NCBI GenBank assembly: GCA_964036315.1
Contig: OZ038485.1
Span: forward strand, 75,192,784-75,256,783
Direction: 5' to 3'
From: Acanthosepion esculentum
Lineage: Eukaryota; Mollusca; Cephalopoda; Sepiida; Sepiidae
Length of the DNA stretch: 64,000 nt
Positions 1-9,988 of this stretch are shown here, one piece after another. The position numbers and the translations under genes were made by a program. The notes beneath the pieces were generated by a model. It saw nothing but the letters and a program-made list of their open reading frames with translations. It had not been told where the DNA came from and searched no databases. How positions within the stretch are numbered: the first letter of the stretch is position 1; each line of letters starts with the position of its first letter.

Positions 1-600
1 AACCACTTCTTCCACCGTTTTCGAAGTGATATGTCCGACTCCAATAGTCGTCTATTTACCTCTAGTGTTCACAGATTAAATATTTATTTCAACAAAGCAA
101 AATTACATGCATATTGTTCCAAATGCTAAGTGAAGTGGGTAACAAACAAAAATGAAAAGGATTTTTTTTTTACTTACAAAGCAATGTTGTCAGCAAGCAG
201 ACAACACAAACATCTTTCAACTTTTTCTTTACAACAAACAATATTGTTAAAGCATTTTTTTTTTTATAATCAATTCAATTTCTTTTGTGTTTCTTCTTTC
301 TTCAAATATTTCTTTTTCTTTCTTTGAAACTTTCTTTTTCACATCCTCTGGAGCTGAAACAGTAAATTGTAAAACACAAATCCTAACCTAGTCTCGGATC
401 TTAAAATCTTCTTATTCCATGAAGAATATCCTTCAAAATATTTTAAATCTTCAGCTTTGGAATTCTTTTAAATCTTATTTTAAAATAAAGAACTTGAATA
501 GGGGCAGAATTCCCCGCATCGAATGACTCTGCCAAACAAAAAGAAACGTCGATTCTCCGAATCAACAAACAAATAAATCAAATGAAATAATTACTTTTTT
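1..600. other. AT-rich flank without recognisable gene
   Basis: No reading frame with coding character is visible. The stretch has several poly-T tracts (around 163-172 and 257-266). It lies beyond the 3' end of ISCA2. Confidence 0.5.
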
Positions 601-601
601 T

Positions 602-785
602 AGCTTTGGAATTCTACCAAAGCTAACAAATCTTTTCTTCCAAGTTTCTCACATATGAACAAATCTTAGCTACGGAATTCTACCGAAGCTGAACAAATCT
701 TCTCTTCAAAGTTTTTCAAATATAAACAAATCTTAGCTACGGATTTCTACCGAAGCCAATTAAATTTTCTCACAAAGCTCTTCGA
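602..785. repeat. Short tandem repeat, ~66-67 bp unit, about 2.7 copies
   Basis: Units start at 602, 668 and 735 with the motif AGCTWYGGAWTTCTACC. Each unit start can fold on itself because its AGCTT/CGG arms pair with the CCGAAGCT that follows. A degenerate related piece occurs near 450. No coding potential. Confidence 0.7.
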
Positions 786-929
786 TGCGAAAACTCACCC
801 TACCCTATTCCCATCCATAAATAAAATCAGTAATATAGCTATTAAAATCTAAATAATATTAATTCTATAAACTTTAAAAGGTAAATAATTCGATACTGTA
901 ATTCGAATTAAGGTAATCAACTTCTCAAA

Positions 930-1130
930 ACATCAAAAGAACATATCTCACCACCGAAGTCATTGAAAGATGTCTTCTCACACTTATGTTAAATTTCTGT
1001 CAATAAAAATTTCCAAATGTTAATTCGAGTTCAGCATGTATATTTACACAGAAATATGACGATTTTGAAAAGTTTTTATAGATATTTAGCGCGGGGCTTA
1101 AAAAGCAAATTTACCAAAGTTACTTCCTAT
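930..1130 (+). repeat. Dispersed repeat, copy 1
   Basis: About 100 bp centred on 1020-1115 (TTCAGCATGTATATTTACA, then TTAGCGCGGGGCTTAAAAAG) recurs diverged at 8160-8250 on the plus strand and at 8525-8610 on the minus strand. The family is unknown to me. Exact ends are not resolved. Confidence 0.55.
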
Positions 1131-1815
1131 ATATTTTTAAAAATGAATAATAGCAATTAAGAAGAGATTTGCTAAATTATTAAAAGCACCAATCCTGGGA
1201 AGTCAAATTTCCTCCACACAGCAATCTCAGTGTATTACGCAGCGATAGAAAACGTAGGTTTTAAAATAAATTCAACGAACCAACCATCACCAACAGATTT
1301 TAAAACTGCAAAAGTTAATAATAGGTGATTAAAGAGATACATATTTTCTTTTTAAACTTAAATTATGGTTCACCTGCAGATTTATAGAGAACAAAAAGTA
1401 TAATGTAAAAGTTTCATGCTTTTAAAACATTCCTGTTATTGAAACAAGAGTAGGCAAAAAAAAACAAACATTTTGAACAGGAATTTTACTTCTCTCAAAC
1501 GCTTTGACACAAAATGGGTTATGGAAATGCATAATTTTTTTTAAAGTTAGTAATTCAACTTAAATTTTATTAAGTATTTTAATTAAGTCGTCCGTGTGCC
1601 ACGTGGACAATAAAAATGACGTACATGAAGTAATTTAATTACTTTTTATTTTGAAGATGTTACCTTTTTTCGCTGATTAATTTTACAAGTTTTCACGTGT
1701 ATTTTCTGCACTTCCGATGCAAAAGAAAGATTCTACGATCGAGGTAAGACCTAGAAATGCTGTCCAAAATGTTAAATATGGCCTATTCTGTAGTTTTTTT
1801 GTAATTTTATTTTAA
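1131..1815. other. Non-coding AT-rich stretch, ISCA2 3' side
   Basis: No recognisable gene. The ISCA2 stop codon is followed on the minus strand within about 15 bases by an AATAAA-type signal (plus strand 1806-1814) and then a short A tract (plus-strand T run at 1793-1800). This suggests a very short 3' untranslated region. Confidence 0.4.
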
Positions 1816-2286
1816 TCACAAATCCTTAAGAGAAAAAGAAGCTCCACATGAACAACCTTGGTCAGCCTGAGGGTTTTTTGTAACAGCGAATGAGCTTCGT
1901 ATAAGTTCCTCCTCGTAGTCTATCGTAGATCCTTTCAAGAATTCTAACGAATCGACATCAATTACGACTTTAATGCCATCTCGTTCGAAAAGTCGGTCAT
2001 CTTCTTTCACTTCAGTGTCCAGATCGAATTTTGTTTGGAAACCCGAGCAACCTCCGCCTTCAACGGACACCCGGAGAAAACAGTGTGGTGAACCTATCTT
2101 CTTCATTTTCAAGACACATCGGTCACTTATGATGAGGGAGTCTTCGGTTTTATTGGTGCTATCTGGGTTGCTTGTGATTGACGAACATTTAATGAATTCA
2201 CTATGGAAACCTCTGAGGGTAATGGGTAACGAAGTGAAAGGCTTCACTCCTTGTCGCACAGCACTCCGTAACACAGCCATTATCAT
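1816..2286 (-). CDS. ISCA2: Iron-sulfur cluster assembly 2 homolog, mitochondrial (ISCA2)
   Basis: A-type Fe-S carrier protein. With ISCA1 and IBA57 it acts in the late mitochondrial step that makes 4Fe-4S clusters for aconitase, lipoyl synthase and complex I (family knowledge). The 156-residue frame is intact. The first ~35 residues are basic and hydroxylated, as expected for a mitochondrial presequence. The HesB/IscA fold follows (LKMKKIGSPHCFLRVSVEGG) with all three cluster-ligand cysteines: one in GGGCSG and two in GCSCG near the C-terminus. Length matches animal ISCA2. Two Met codons lie at the start (MIM); either could initiate without affecting the mature protein. The gene is one uninterrupted exon, whereas vertebrate ISCA2 is split, so it is either an intron-poor locus or an old retrocopy that replaced the parent. 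The promoter motifs just upstream argue for a working gene. Identification is strong; the mechanism of intron loss is inference. Confidence 0.93.
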   Translation of the reverse strand: MIMAVLRSAVRQGVKPFTSLPITLRGFHSEFIKCSSITSNPDSTNKTEDSLIISDRCVLKMKKIGSPHCFLRVSVEGGGCSGFQTKFDLDTEVKEDDRLFERDGIKVVIDVDSLEFLKGSTIDYEEELIRSSFAVTKNPQADQGCSCGASFSLKDL

Positions 2287-2316
2287 TGCTTTCTGTTTTT
2301 GTTTTACTTGTTATGT

Positions 2317-2335
2317 TGACGTCACTACCGGAAGT
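2317..2335 (+). promoter_or_regulatory. Candidate ISCA2 promoter: CRE plus ETS site
   Basis: A perfect palindromic CRE, TGACGTCA, lies at 2317-2324. Three bases later comes a consensus ETS/GABP (NRF-2) core, ACCGGAAGT, at 2327-2335. They sit 31-49 bases upstream of the ISCA2 ATG. The CRE and GABP pairing is typical of TATA-less promoters of nuclear genes for mitochondrial proteins. Seen directly as motifs; function inferred. Confidence 0.6.
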
Positions 2336-2399
2336 TCTTTTAGAGTTATCTACATCTCTATTTTCGCACTTTTTCAATTCCTTTAAAAGAAAACGTTTT

Positions 2400-4800
2400 T
2401 ATCGAAAGTAAAAAGATAGACACATAGATATAGTTATCAGTAAAAAAAAACAGTGCAGCTAATTTTTTTTATATTGTTTTGTATTTGTTGTTTTACACTT
2501 AGGTTGTGATATAAAAAAACAATATTTACAAACACAACTGTAACTTAAATTTTATTATTTTAAGTATTTTTTTGTTGATTTTCAGTTGCAGAAAAGTTAA
2601 AAAATCTATTTCTTTTTACTAAGTTGTATGTGACTTTCTCGAATAATACTCACGTCACGATCCCTCTTTAAAAATTGACTCATGCATTCGAAACAAAACG
2701 AAGAAAAATAGTATAAGAAATTAAATTTATTTCAATTATTTTTTTATTTTCAACAAGTTAAGAAACAAATGAAATTTAATCTCCAGAACAGACTACTACT
2801 TTTTTGTATGAAAATGTATTTTAAAAAATATATAATTTGCTTTTACTTTGTTCGAATATGACATTCAGTTCTTTCGAAAAAAATCTTTATTTTCTGAGAA
2901 AAATGAAATATAGAGGAATCCATCAGCAGATGGACTGAATACAATATTTACATTTTAATTCCAAACTGAACTTTCACTTTGGCCCAAATTTATGTTCACC
3001 GATTTTCAATTTAACGTGCAAATCAAATGCAAAAACTGACCCTATTTTGTGCCTTCCTGTTATGTTTTTTTTTTTACGTGTTAAGTCCAAAAACAATTTC
3101 TGGTAAACAAATACCGAATTATCTTCCGATGGCTCATAATCTGAATCTCGTTAGTGATATTTACGACGAAAGGGAGATAAATCCATGTTGAGTATGTATT
3201 TGATTTATTGGGTTTTTTTTACGGTTTATCAACCTTTTGTCACCCTTTGTGTGATATTTAAAGATAAAACATATTTTAGATTGTAAGAATAATTCCTTTT
3301 TTGCAAGTGAAAATTGCATTAACATTCTTTGAGAATAACAATGATTTTTCCAGATACAAGTTTTAACCTATAGCTGGGTAGGAAATAAATTCATAACTTT
3401 CCCAAGGGTATTTACGACTAAGTGAATGTAACAGTCCTGACTGGAATTCAAACTCGGCTCTTTGAATTTTTATTCCAAACTACTATCAATTACACTACCC
3501 ATAGAGATCTAGTTTTGTATGTAAAAATTGTTTGAAACTCCTAAATGTAATATACAATATAATAATGACAATCCTAAATGAGCTGTCACAACATAATCAA
3601 AAGTAATCTTTTTAATGAAGTTGGTATTTAATTACTAGATGTTCCTGATAACATAGATATTTTATTTTGGTACTTTGCAGTTTGCCTAATAAATAACCCA
3701 CTTAAAAATGATACATTTACAGTGTTCTACTGTTTCAGCATTATTATATTCATCATATGGTATTATTTTTAATATTTATTTGGTGAACACAGAAAATAAA
3801 ATAAAAATAAATGAAAAAAAAAAAAGAAAAGTAAATGTAATTCTTGTCTGTAACAGGAAAATGAAGACAAACTCATAGATGGGATAAAAAATTAAGAAAT
3901 TTTTGGTCTATTTCTAAATAAATCTTAAAATATTTTATTTTTCTAAAATTATACCATATTGAAAGACTGCTAAGATGGTTATATTTTCGACTCCTAAAAA
4001 TTATCATTATTTTATAATATTAATATATAAATATTTGAAGTAAAGTTTGATGCTCATGTGAATAAAAATTTACAATGATTTTCCACTATGTTAATGGAAT
4101 TAAGAACTTACTGTACTTCTTAGGAAAGTGCAAACAAGTAATGTTTTGAAGTGGTTAAAAAAGTAATTTAATAAATGTTTCATGATGAACATGCACAAAA
4201 TATTCCGTTTAAACACAATCTAATGTTGAGAATTGTTAGACGTTTTGGGGTGATATTTGATTTTCTAAATCAAAATTGATTGATACTTACATAAGAAAGC
4301 AATCAACAGGTGACTTTTATTATAAGCAATGTAATAATATGATGTAATAACTGTATACTAGTAGAAAAATATATTATTGTTTGGTTAACTGATTACATAA
4401 AATACAGTTGTTTTTTTTAAATAAAAATAGTTTTCACTTGGTTATGGTAAATTATGACTTTGAAAAATGAAAAAAATAATTATTTTGAAACTTTTAGAAA
4501 CTTATACATTTCTAATTAACTTTGTTCTAAAATTAATTTACCAGAAATAACATTTAATTTTTAAATATTAAAATCCACTAGATTTCTAATCATTTTTGTG
4601 TATAGGAGACTTGAAGGCTTAAAAATAGTAATATAGTGGACAATGACACTGCTGTATACATTGGATTGTTTTTTCTCAAAGAAAAATTAAAACTTAATTC
4701 CAATTCTAAATAATGCAGCAAAATAATTATTTTTGTCAAAACAATTGCAAATTCTGAAGCATAAAATAATTTCATAGTGAGTTTGTAAGTTTTTAACATA
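2400..4800. other. AT-rich intergenic DNA without recognisable gene
   Basis: Only short, low-complexity reading frames occur. I see no RNA gene, transposase fragment or long repeat. An A-rich tract lies at 3811-3825. Confidence 0.5.
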
Positions 4801-4865
4801 GCATAGTGTATCAGATTTGATGTTCATAGCTGGTCTTTAGCTGGTCATAGCTAGTCTTAGCTGTT

Positions 4866-4991
4866 GATACTACCAGCGCAGGGACGAATCCCTGCGACCG
4901 GCCTGTATCAGTGATCGATCCCGGCCTAAAGGCGATCATTCAGCGAGTAATCTGCGAACAGATACTACACTTTGATCTTAGCCAAAAGGCC
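4866..4991 (-). ncRNA. U2-like body, unit 1 (5' end lost)
   Basis: Same body as unit 5, but the U2 homology stops at GGCCTTTTGGC; the first 9-10 U2 bases are replaced by spacer sequence. The first stem carries a change (GATCGATC instead of the GCGATC partner) that weakens pairing. Probably not transcribed as a U2-type RNA. Confidence 0.5.
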
Positions 4992-5163
4992 GGGGATTTA
5001 CTTGACCTCCCACACGGTCAGGTTGTGACACAAGGTCGGGGTTTAACGTGGGACGGGAGGGGGAATGGACCCGAGTTTTCACCCGGGCCGCAGTGCTTTG
5101 GCTTTAGCTGGTCATAGCTTGTCCAAGCTGGTCTTTAGCTTTGGCTTTAGCTAGTCTAGCTAT

Positions 5164-5885
5164 GATACTACCAGCGCAGGGACGAATCCCTGCGACCGGC
5201 CTGTATCGGTGACCGCTCCCAGCCTAAAGGCGATCATTCAGCGAGTAATCTGAGAACAGATACTACACTTTGATCTTAGCCAAAAGGCCGGGGATTTACT
5301 TGACCTCCCACACGGTCAGGTTGTGACACAAGGTCGGGGTTTAACGTGGGACGGGAGGGGGAGTGGACCCGAGTTTTCACCCGGGCCGCAGTGCTTTGGC
5401 TTTAGCTGGTCATAGCTTGTCCAAGCTGGTCTTTAGCTTTGGCTTTAGCTAGTCTAGCTATGATACTACCAGCGCAGGGACGAATCCCTGCGACCGGCCT
5501 GTATCGGTGACCGCTCCCAGCCTAAAGGCGATCATTCAGCGAGTAATCTGAGAACAGATACTACACTTTGATCTTAGCCAAAAGGCCGGGGATTTACTTG
5601 ACCTCCCACACGGTCAGGTTGTGACACAAGGTCGGGGTTTAACGTGGGACGGGAGGGGGAGTGGACCCGAGTTTTCACCCGGGCCGCAGTGCTTTGGCTT
5701 TAGCTGGTCATAGCTTGTCCAAGCTGGTCTTTAGCTTTGGCTTTAGCTAGTCTAGCTATGATACTACCAGCGCAGGGACGAATCCCTGCGACCGGCCTGT
5801 ATCGGTGACCGCTCCCAGCCTAAAGGCGATCATTCAGCGAGTAATCTGAGAACAGATACTACACTTTGATCTTAGCCAAAAGGCC
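5164..5885 (-). ncRNA. U2-like bodies, units 2-4 (5' ends lost)
   Basis: Bodies at 5164-5289, 5462-5587 and 5760-5885 are near identical. Compared with unit 5 they share GCGGTCA for GCGATCA (G-U pairing kept in the stem) and CTGAGAACAG for CTGCGAACAG on the plus strand. Unit 4 alone has GGCCGTGG instead of GGCCGGGG at the spacer junction. The UUCG hairpin is unchanged in all. Confidence 0.5.
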
Positions 5886-6094
5886 GTGGATTTACTTGAC
5901 CTCCCACACGGTCAGGTTGTGACACAAGGTCGGGGTTTAACGTGGGACGGGAGGGGGAGTGGACCCGAGCTTTCACCCGGGCCGCAGTGCTTTAGCTGGT
6001 CTTAGCTTGTCCAAGCTGGTCAGAGCTGGTCTTAGCTAGTCATAGCTGGTCATGGCTGGTCTTAGCTTGTCATAGCTAGTCAGACGTAGCCCCC

Positions 6095-6230
6095 GATACT
6101 ACCAGCGCAGGGACGAATCCCTGCGACCGGCCTGTATCAGTGATCGCTCCCGGCCTAAAGGCGATCATTCAGCGAGTAATCTGCGAACAGATACTACACT
6201 TTGATCTTAGCCAAAAGGCCGAGAAGCGAT
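6095..6230 (-). ncRNA. U2 snRNA-like gene or pseudogene, fullest copy (unit 5)
   Basis: On the minus strand the sequence starts ATCGCTTCTCGGCCTTTTGG and continues through GTGTAGTATCTGTTC, matching the first ~46 bases of animal U2: stem-loop I and the GUAGUA branch-site recognition segment. After that it departs from U2 entirely. It has a TGATCGC/GCGATCA stem, and then a long hairpin closed by GATAC/GTATC whose tip is CGCAGGGA-TTCG-TCCCTGCG, a perfect 8-bp stem with a UUCG tetraloop. No Sm site of the AUUUUUG type is present, so it should not form a normal U2 snRNP. This is the only copy with the true U2 5' end. It may be the source of the array or a U2-headed SINE; a functional U2 gene is unlikely. 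Confidence 0.6.
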
Positions 6231-6368
6231 CAAGACTGTATGTGGACGAAAGACAAAAATGCACAAACTTTTCGTTGTTGCACGTCAGGAGTCAAGAAAA
6301 AGAACTACCAAGGAAAAATTTTACTGAAAATAGTTAGCAAAAATCTGCTACTTTAAGTATCAGAATCT

Positions 6369-6411
6369 ATGCTAATGATCTTTCACCCCTGAATGGCGTG
6401 GCCAATCAGAA
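6369..6411 (-). promoter_or_regulatory. Possible distal promoter of the full-length U2-like copy
   Basis: About 140 bases upstream of the unit-5 RNA start lies ATGCTAATGATCT (6369-6381 on the plus strand), resembling an octamer/TAATGARAT-type Oct-1 site. At 6400-6409 is GGCCAATCAG, a textbook NF-Y CCAAT box. Neither occurs upstream of units 1-4. Motifs are seen; a link to the U2-like RNA is inference. Confidence 0.3.
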
Positions 6412-6979
6412 AAATCGCTTGGTGAATACAAGCCATTGTTTATCTGCTTATGGCAGAAGGATTTTTCTGAGCTTGGCAGATGAACATGCAGTTTTGCTGG
6501 TGAGAAGTGAAGGTTGGATTTGTGACCCCATTTTGACATTTCTAAATTGACTGTTATGATGGACTATCGTTTGAACTGTGATTTGGTTACAAGTGTTGCG
6601 GTCGAAAGACAGAAGAAACCTATTGCAGGCGTTTATTGCTACTATAAGTTTAGTATTTTTTTTTTATTACTACAACAGGTCTGTATAAGAGTTACCTAGA
6701 CAGTCAATCAAAAGTATCTTTAATTCTGTTTTTTTATATATAACATATTTGATGTGATGCTAAAAGCAGATTTTGAGTCAAGTACTGTCATGATGATCAA
6801 CCTATAAAGCTGTAACAAAGCTAAATTTGTAAACTATGATTCAGTTGACAAACTCACTGTTCTTTGGGTGAAATGAAATCTCTTTGACTAACATTCTGTT
6901 TTCCAGCGGTTAGGACAATTTGGACTAGTAGGACAGTAGACATAATTTCTGCAACGCTATATTTTCTGTTTGGCATGCA

Positions 6980-7690
6980 ACAAGCAAGGTAAATGGCTTC
7001 AGAATGTGGCTTCAGCGTGAGTGATAGAAAAAAATACACTTTTGGAGAAGTCCCGCTTGCCTACGTGGAAAGTGCTACTTTTTTGTAAACCATTTCCTCG
7101 ATCGAAGCTGGAGTCACAGGATTATGTTTGAAAACTTGGACATTGCAAAACACTTTGGGCTCCTTCTGCAGTGAGGTGTGCCAATTTTGGCTAGAACATG
7201 TGCAGGAAAAGTTGGGTGGACCAGGTGTTTAGGTAGAAATTGATGAGACCGTTATCTCCAAACATAAATATAACTGGGGATGTAGATTGAAAATGGTCTG
7301 GCTTTTTGGTGGAATTGAAAGAGTATCAAAGAAGACATTTTTTGTTTCCATTAACAGCAGATTGTGAGAATCCAGGGATGCAAACACACTTTTATTCCAC
7401 TAATAATGCACCATATCTGACCAGGATCTATTATTTACAGTAACTGCTGGTTGGCATATGTGCAAATACCAGAACATAGATACATGGACAGATCAACCAT
7501 AAGAAACATTTTGTTGACCTGGTAGACCACAATATCCACACCAAAACAGTGGAAAACTATAAAGGATATTGTCATCCGACTTAAACACAAAACTGTTTTC
7601 TTAAAGCAATCTCTCACCATACTCAGTGCCTTCACAAGTTCCTGACTGAGGCAAGCAAGATGTACCCAGGGACCTAAATAAAATTGCTAT
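6980..7690 (+). mobile_element. Merlin (IS1016/ISXO2-like) DNA transposon relic
   Basis: Joining frames by eye gives the typical Merlin order: an EHVQEKLGGPG stretch (around 7195-7230), VEIDETVISKHKYN with the first catalytic Asp (around 7240-7275), VWLFGGIERVSKK, and later HKKHFVDL and an HTKTVENYKGY segment (around 7500-7565) that corresponds to the conserved H-T-N-x-I-E region. The frame is broken by several stops and shifts, for example the codon directly before VEIDE is TAG. Terminal repeats were not found. Merlin transposases use a DDE chemistry related to bacterial ISXO2. Confidence 0.65.
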
Positions 7691-8100
7691 TTTGTAAATA
7701 ATCATGTTTTTTAAAACTCCAAAATTAAATAAAAATATATTTGAAACTTAAATTTGTTATTATTTCCTTTCTAGCATTTTTTATTTTGCAATTTTAAATA
7801 ACCATGCTCTTTTCAAAGTTTGCGAATTGTTTTGTTGTTATTAATTTAAAAAAAAAGCTTTATTATTTTTTTTTTTAAATTTAAAAAGAAAGCCTTACTA
7901 TAAAAAAAACAAACACTTGTGATTGCTTTTCTACACAACTTAAACGAATTTACCAAATAAAAATACAAGCGTCACTTTTTGCGCATTAACTGAGACAAGT
8001 AAGTTCAGTTATAAGGCCGTTAATTAAGGTTTCGCGCAAAAGTGTTCCGATGTGAATGTAGATAAATAACGCCAGTAATGGCGGACGAATTAACACAAAT
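7691..8100. other. AT-rich spacer
   Basis: Poly-A and poly-T rich (7846-7880); no gene or repeat family recognised. Confidence 0.4.
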
Positions 8101-8104
8101 GAGT

Positions 8105-8680
8105 TCGAAATTTTATTGTCAATAACTCCAAAACAGTAGATTTTATCAATTTCTTTGTTATTTTCGAATTAAGCATGTACATTTACACCTAATTATAACT
8201 ATTCGGGAAATTTTTATTAGATACTTAGCGTGGGGCTTACAAAGCAAATTACCCCACCTCCCAATTACAGATTTAGAATACAAATTAATTATTCTATTTA
8301 TCGCGCACATACGAAAAAAAATTGGTCAGTACCTGCAGTACCAACCATAAGTGAAAAAAAAATCCATTCAGAGTTTTAGTAGACTAAATGGATAACCTTC
8401 CTGTTCGAAGTACTCTAAATTTTAGAGTACTTCGAACAGAAAGAGTAAAATTATAGAGTGCTTGTAAATAAAGTACGAGTATTGTATATAATAAGTGTCA
8501 GGTAATTCAAATGTTGGTTTTATTTCCCGAGCGTTAAATATCCCTTAAAATTTTGCAAAATCGTCATAATTCCGAACAAATGTACATGCTGAACTTGAAT
8601 TAACAATTAAATTATGAAGAAACCTTACCGTTTTGGAGTTATAGACAAAAAAAAAAATCGAACTTCTTGTCGGTCTTTTG
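8105..8680. repeat. Inverted-repeat (foldback-like) element
   Basis: An arm at about 8110-8250 (AATAACTCCAAAACAGTAGA ... AAGCATGTACATTT ... TTAGCG) recurs reverse-complemented at about 8530-8660 (AAATGTACATGCTGAACTTG ... CCGTTTTGGAGTTAT). The arms are diverged. A perfect small palindrome sits near the centre. A single arm of the same family is at 930-1130. Likely a non-autonomous foldback element; I saw no transposase. Confidence 0.5.
8401..8439. repeat. Perfect palindrome, 19-bp arms, 1-nt loop
   Basis: CTGTTCGAAGTACTCTAAA at 8401-8419 is followed, after one T, by its exact reverse complement at 8421-8439. It marks the middle of the larger inverted-repeat element. It would extrude as a cruciform or be read as a tight RNA hairpin. 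Confidence 0.9.
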
Positions 8681-8889
8681 TCAGCCAATGCCGGCTTAGA
8701 AGTATTACACTGCAGTACACTTTATGGCGGAGTCATAAAATTTGGGCCTATTTATTTCTTGTACACACTTTCATTGTAGAAAATCACTACGGACTACAAA
8801 GTAATATAATAATTATTATTATTTTTTTTGATAAGTGTAGTTTTTATAACAAAAACAAATAATACAACAGAAACTTTTTTTCCGTTTTG

Positions 8890-9290
8890 AGAAATTAAAT
8901 AATAAAAATAAAGCATTTTTTTTATTTTTTATATTGTAAATTTTAAAAATATAACAAAAATTAATGCACAAACTTGGTAAAGTAGAAGGGTTGATTCTAT
9001 TATTTCATGTTTTTAATTTGTCCCCTTCTTCTACACAGAAAGAAAACCCCACCCCTAACCCTAAAGATTAACTTTAGGGTTGGGGTTTTCTGTGTAGAAG
9101 GGGACAAATTAAAAACAAATGAAAAATAATATAATCAACCCTCCTACTTTACCAAGTTTGTGCATTAATTTTTGTTATATTTTTAAAATTAAAAAACATT
9201 AAATAATTTACCAAGTTTGTGCATTAACTTTTTTTTATTTTCAATTTTAAAACATAAAAAATGCTTTATTTTTATTATTTAATTAATTAG
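8890..9290. repeat. Foldback element of ~400 bp with a near-palindromic centre
   Basis: Nearly the whole segment is self-complementary around about 9069. The innermost pair is AACCCTAAAG/CTTTAGGGTT. It extends through CTACACAGAA, GTCCCC, GGTTGAT, CTTGGTAAAGTAG and TAATGCACAAA to outer arms with AATAAAGCATTTTTT. The right arm carries an extra partial copy of TTTACCAAGTTTGTGCATTAA (one at about 9155, another at about 9208). No coding content. A MITE or foldback transposon is the best guess. Confidence 0.7.
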
Positions 9291-9299
9291 GAATTATTT

Positions 9300-9985
9300 T
9301 TAAAAAGTTAGCTGCATTAGTTGCTTTTATTTGGAAAAGAATAATTTATTCGTCCCCACCCAAAATGATTTGCGTTGGAAGTTGGCATTAGTTATAAAAT
9401 TCCAGATTTAATATTTTAAAAATTATTTCAAATTTCTTTTGAAATTCAATATTTTCTGCAGTATTAAAAATCCTTTACGAAACTAAAACCAGATCAAAAT
9501 TTGTTTCTTTCATCAAAATTCACAATTTTGCATTTTAAGATCAATTTTTCACCCGGCCGTTTCATAAAAAGGAAAGGCAATCAAATCAACGTATGAACCA
9601 TGTCTGGTTGCATGCACGATTTTTATTTTAACCATTCATTTTCTTAAAAAGTAACAAAATAAAAATACAAACAAGTATAAAAAACAACAAAAAACTTTAG
9701 GTACTTAGATGCCATAAAAACAAGATCTTATGGTATCGTAAATGTTTTTTTAATGATCATTAGACAATATAGTCATTGAAAACAACTACAGTACACGACA
9801 TGGAATCAGAGAAAAAAAAAATAGTAATTCAGTTTTTCTGAATACGTGATGAAATCAAATCTCATCATATTGAAATAATTATTGCAAACTAGTGTCTTTC
9901 TTACCTACGTTCTTTAGTAAAAATGAAAAGTATTTTTTTTTATAATTAGAGGATAAATAATGTTAATAAGATAGTTCAAACTTAG
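9300..9985. other. Non-coding, SLIRP 3' side
   Basis: AT-rich; holds the presumed 3' untranslated region of the SLIRP-like gene. A minus-strand AATAAA lies near 9621-9630, about 360 bases past the stop. Nothing else recognised. Confidence 0.4.
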
Positions 9986-9988
9986 ACA

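Larger units (their letters stand above)
4866..6230 (-). repeat. Tandem array of five U2-snRNA-headed units (~298 bp period)
   Basis: Unit starts (plus-strand GATACTACCAGCG) lie at 4866, 5164, 5462, 5760 and 6095: three exact 298-bp periods and a last one of 335. Read on the minus strand, each unit has (a) a U2-like 5' domain ending GTGTAGTATCTGTTC, (b) a non-U2 body with two strong hairpins, (c) a tail of degenerate AGCTGGTCTT-type 10-mers, and (d) a spacer with CCACGTTAAAC and CACAAGG motifs. Units 2-4 are almost identical, differing by a handful of bases, which implies recent amplification or homogenisation. The spacer domain recurs in the SINE at 56004-56216. Confidence 0.85.

Noticed and set aside
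1973..2386. Plus-strand frame opposite ISCA2
   Set aside because: No recognised domain; it is antisense to a clear gene and runs into its promoter.
4911..5117. Protein frames in the U2-like array (MIDPGLKAIIQRVICEQ)
   Set aside because: They arise from the antisense of the U2-like RNA body, recur only because the units recur, and are interrupted at different points.
9045..9085. Telomere-like CCCTAA/TTAGGG motifs
   Set aside because: Only one or two copies each, facing each other at the tip of a foldback element; not an interstitial telomere array.
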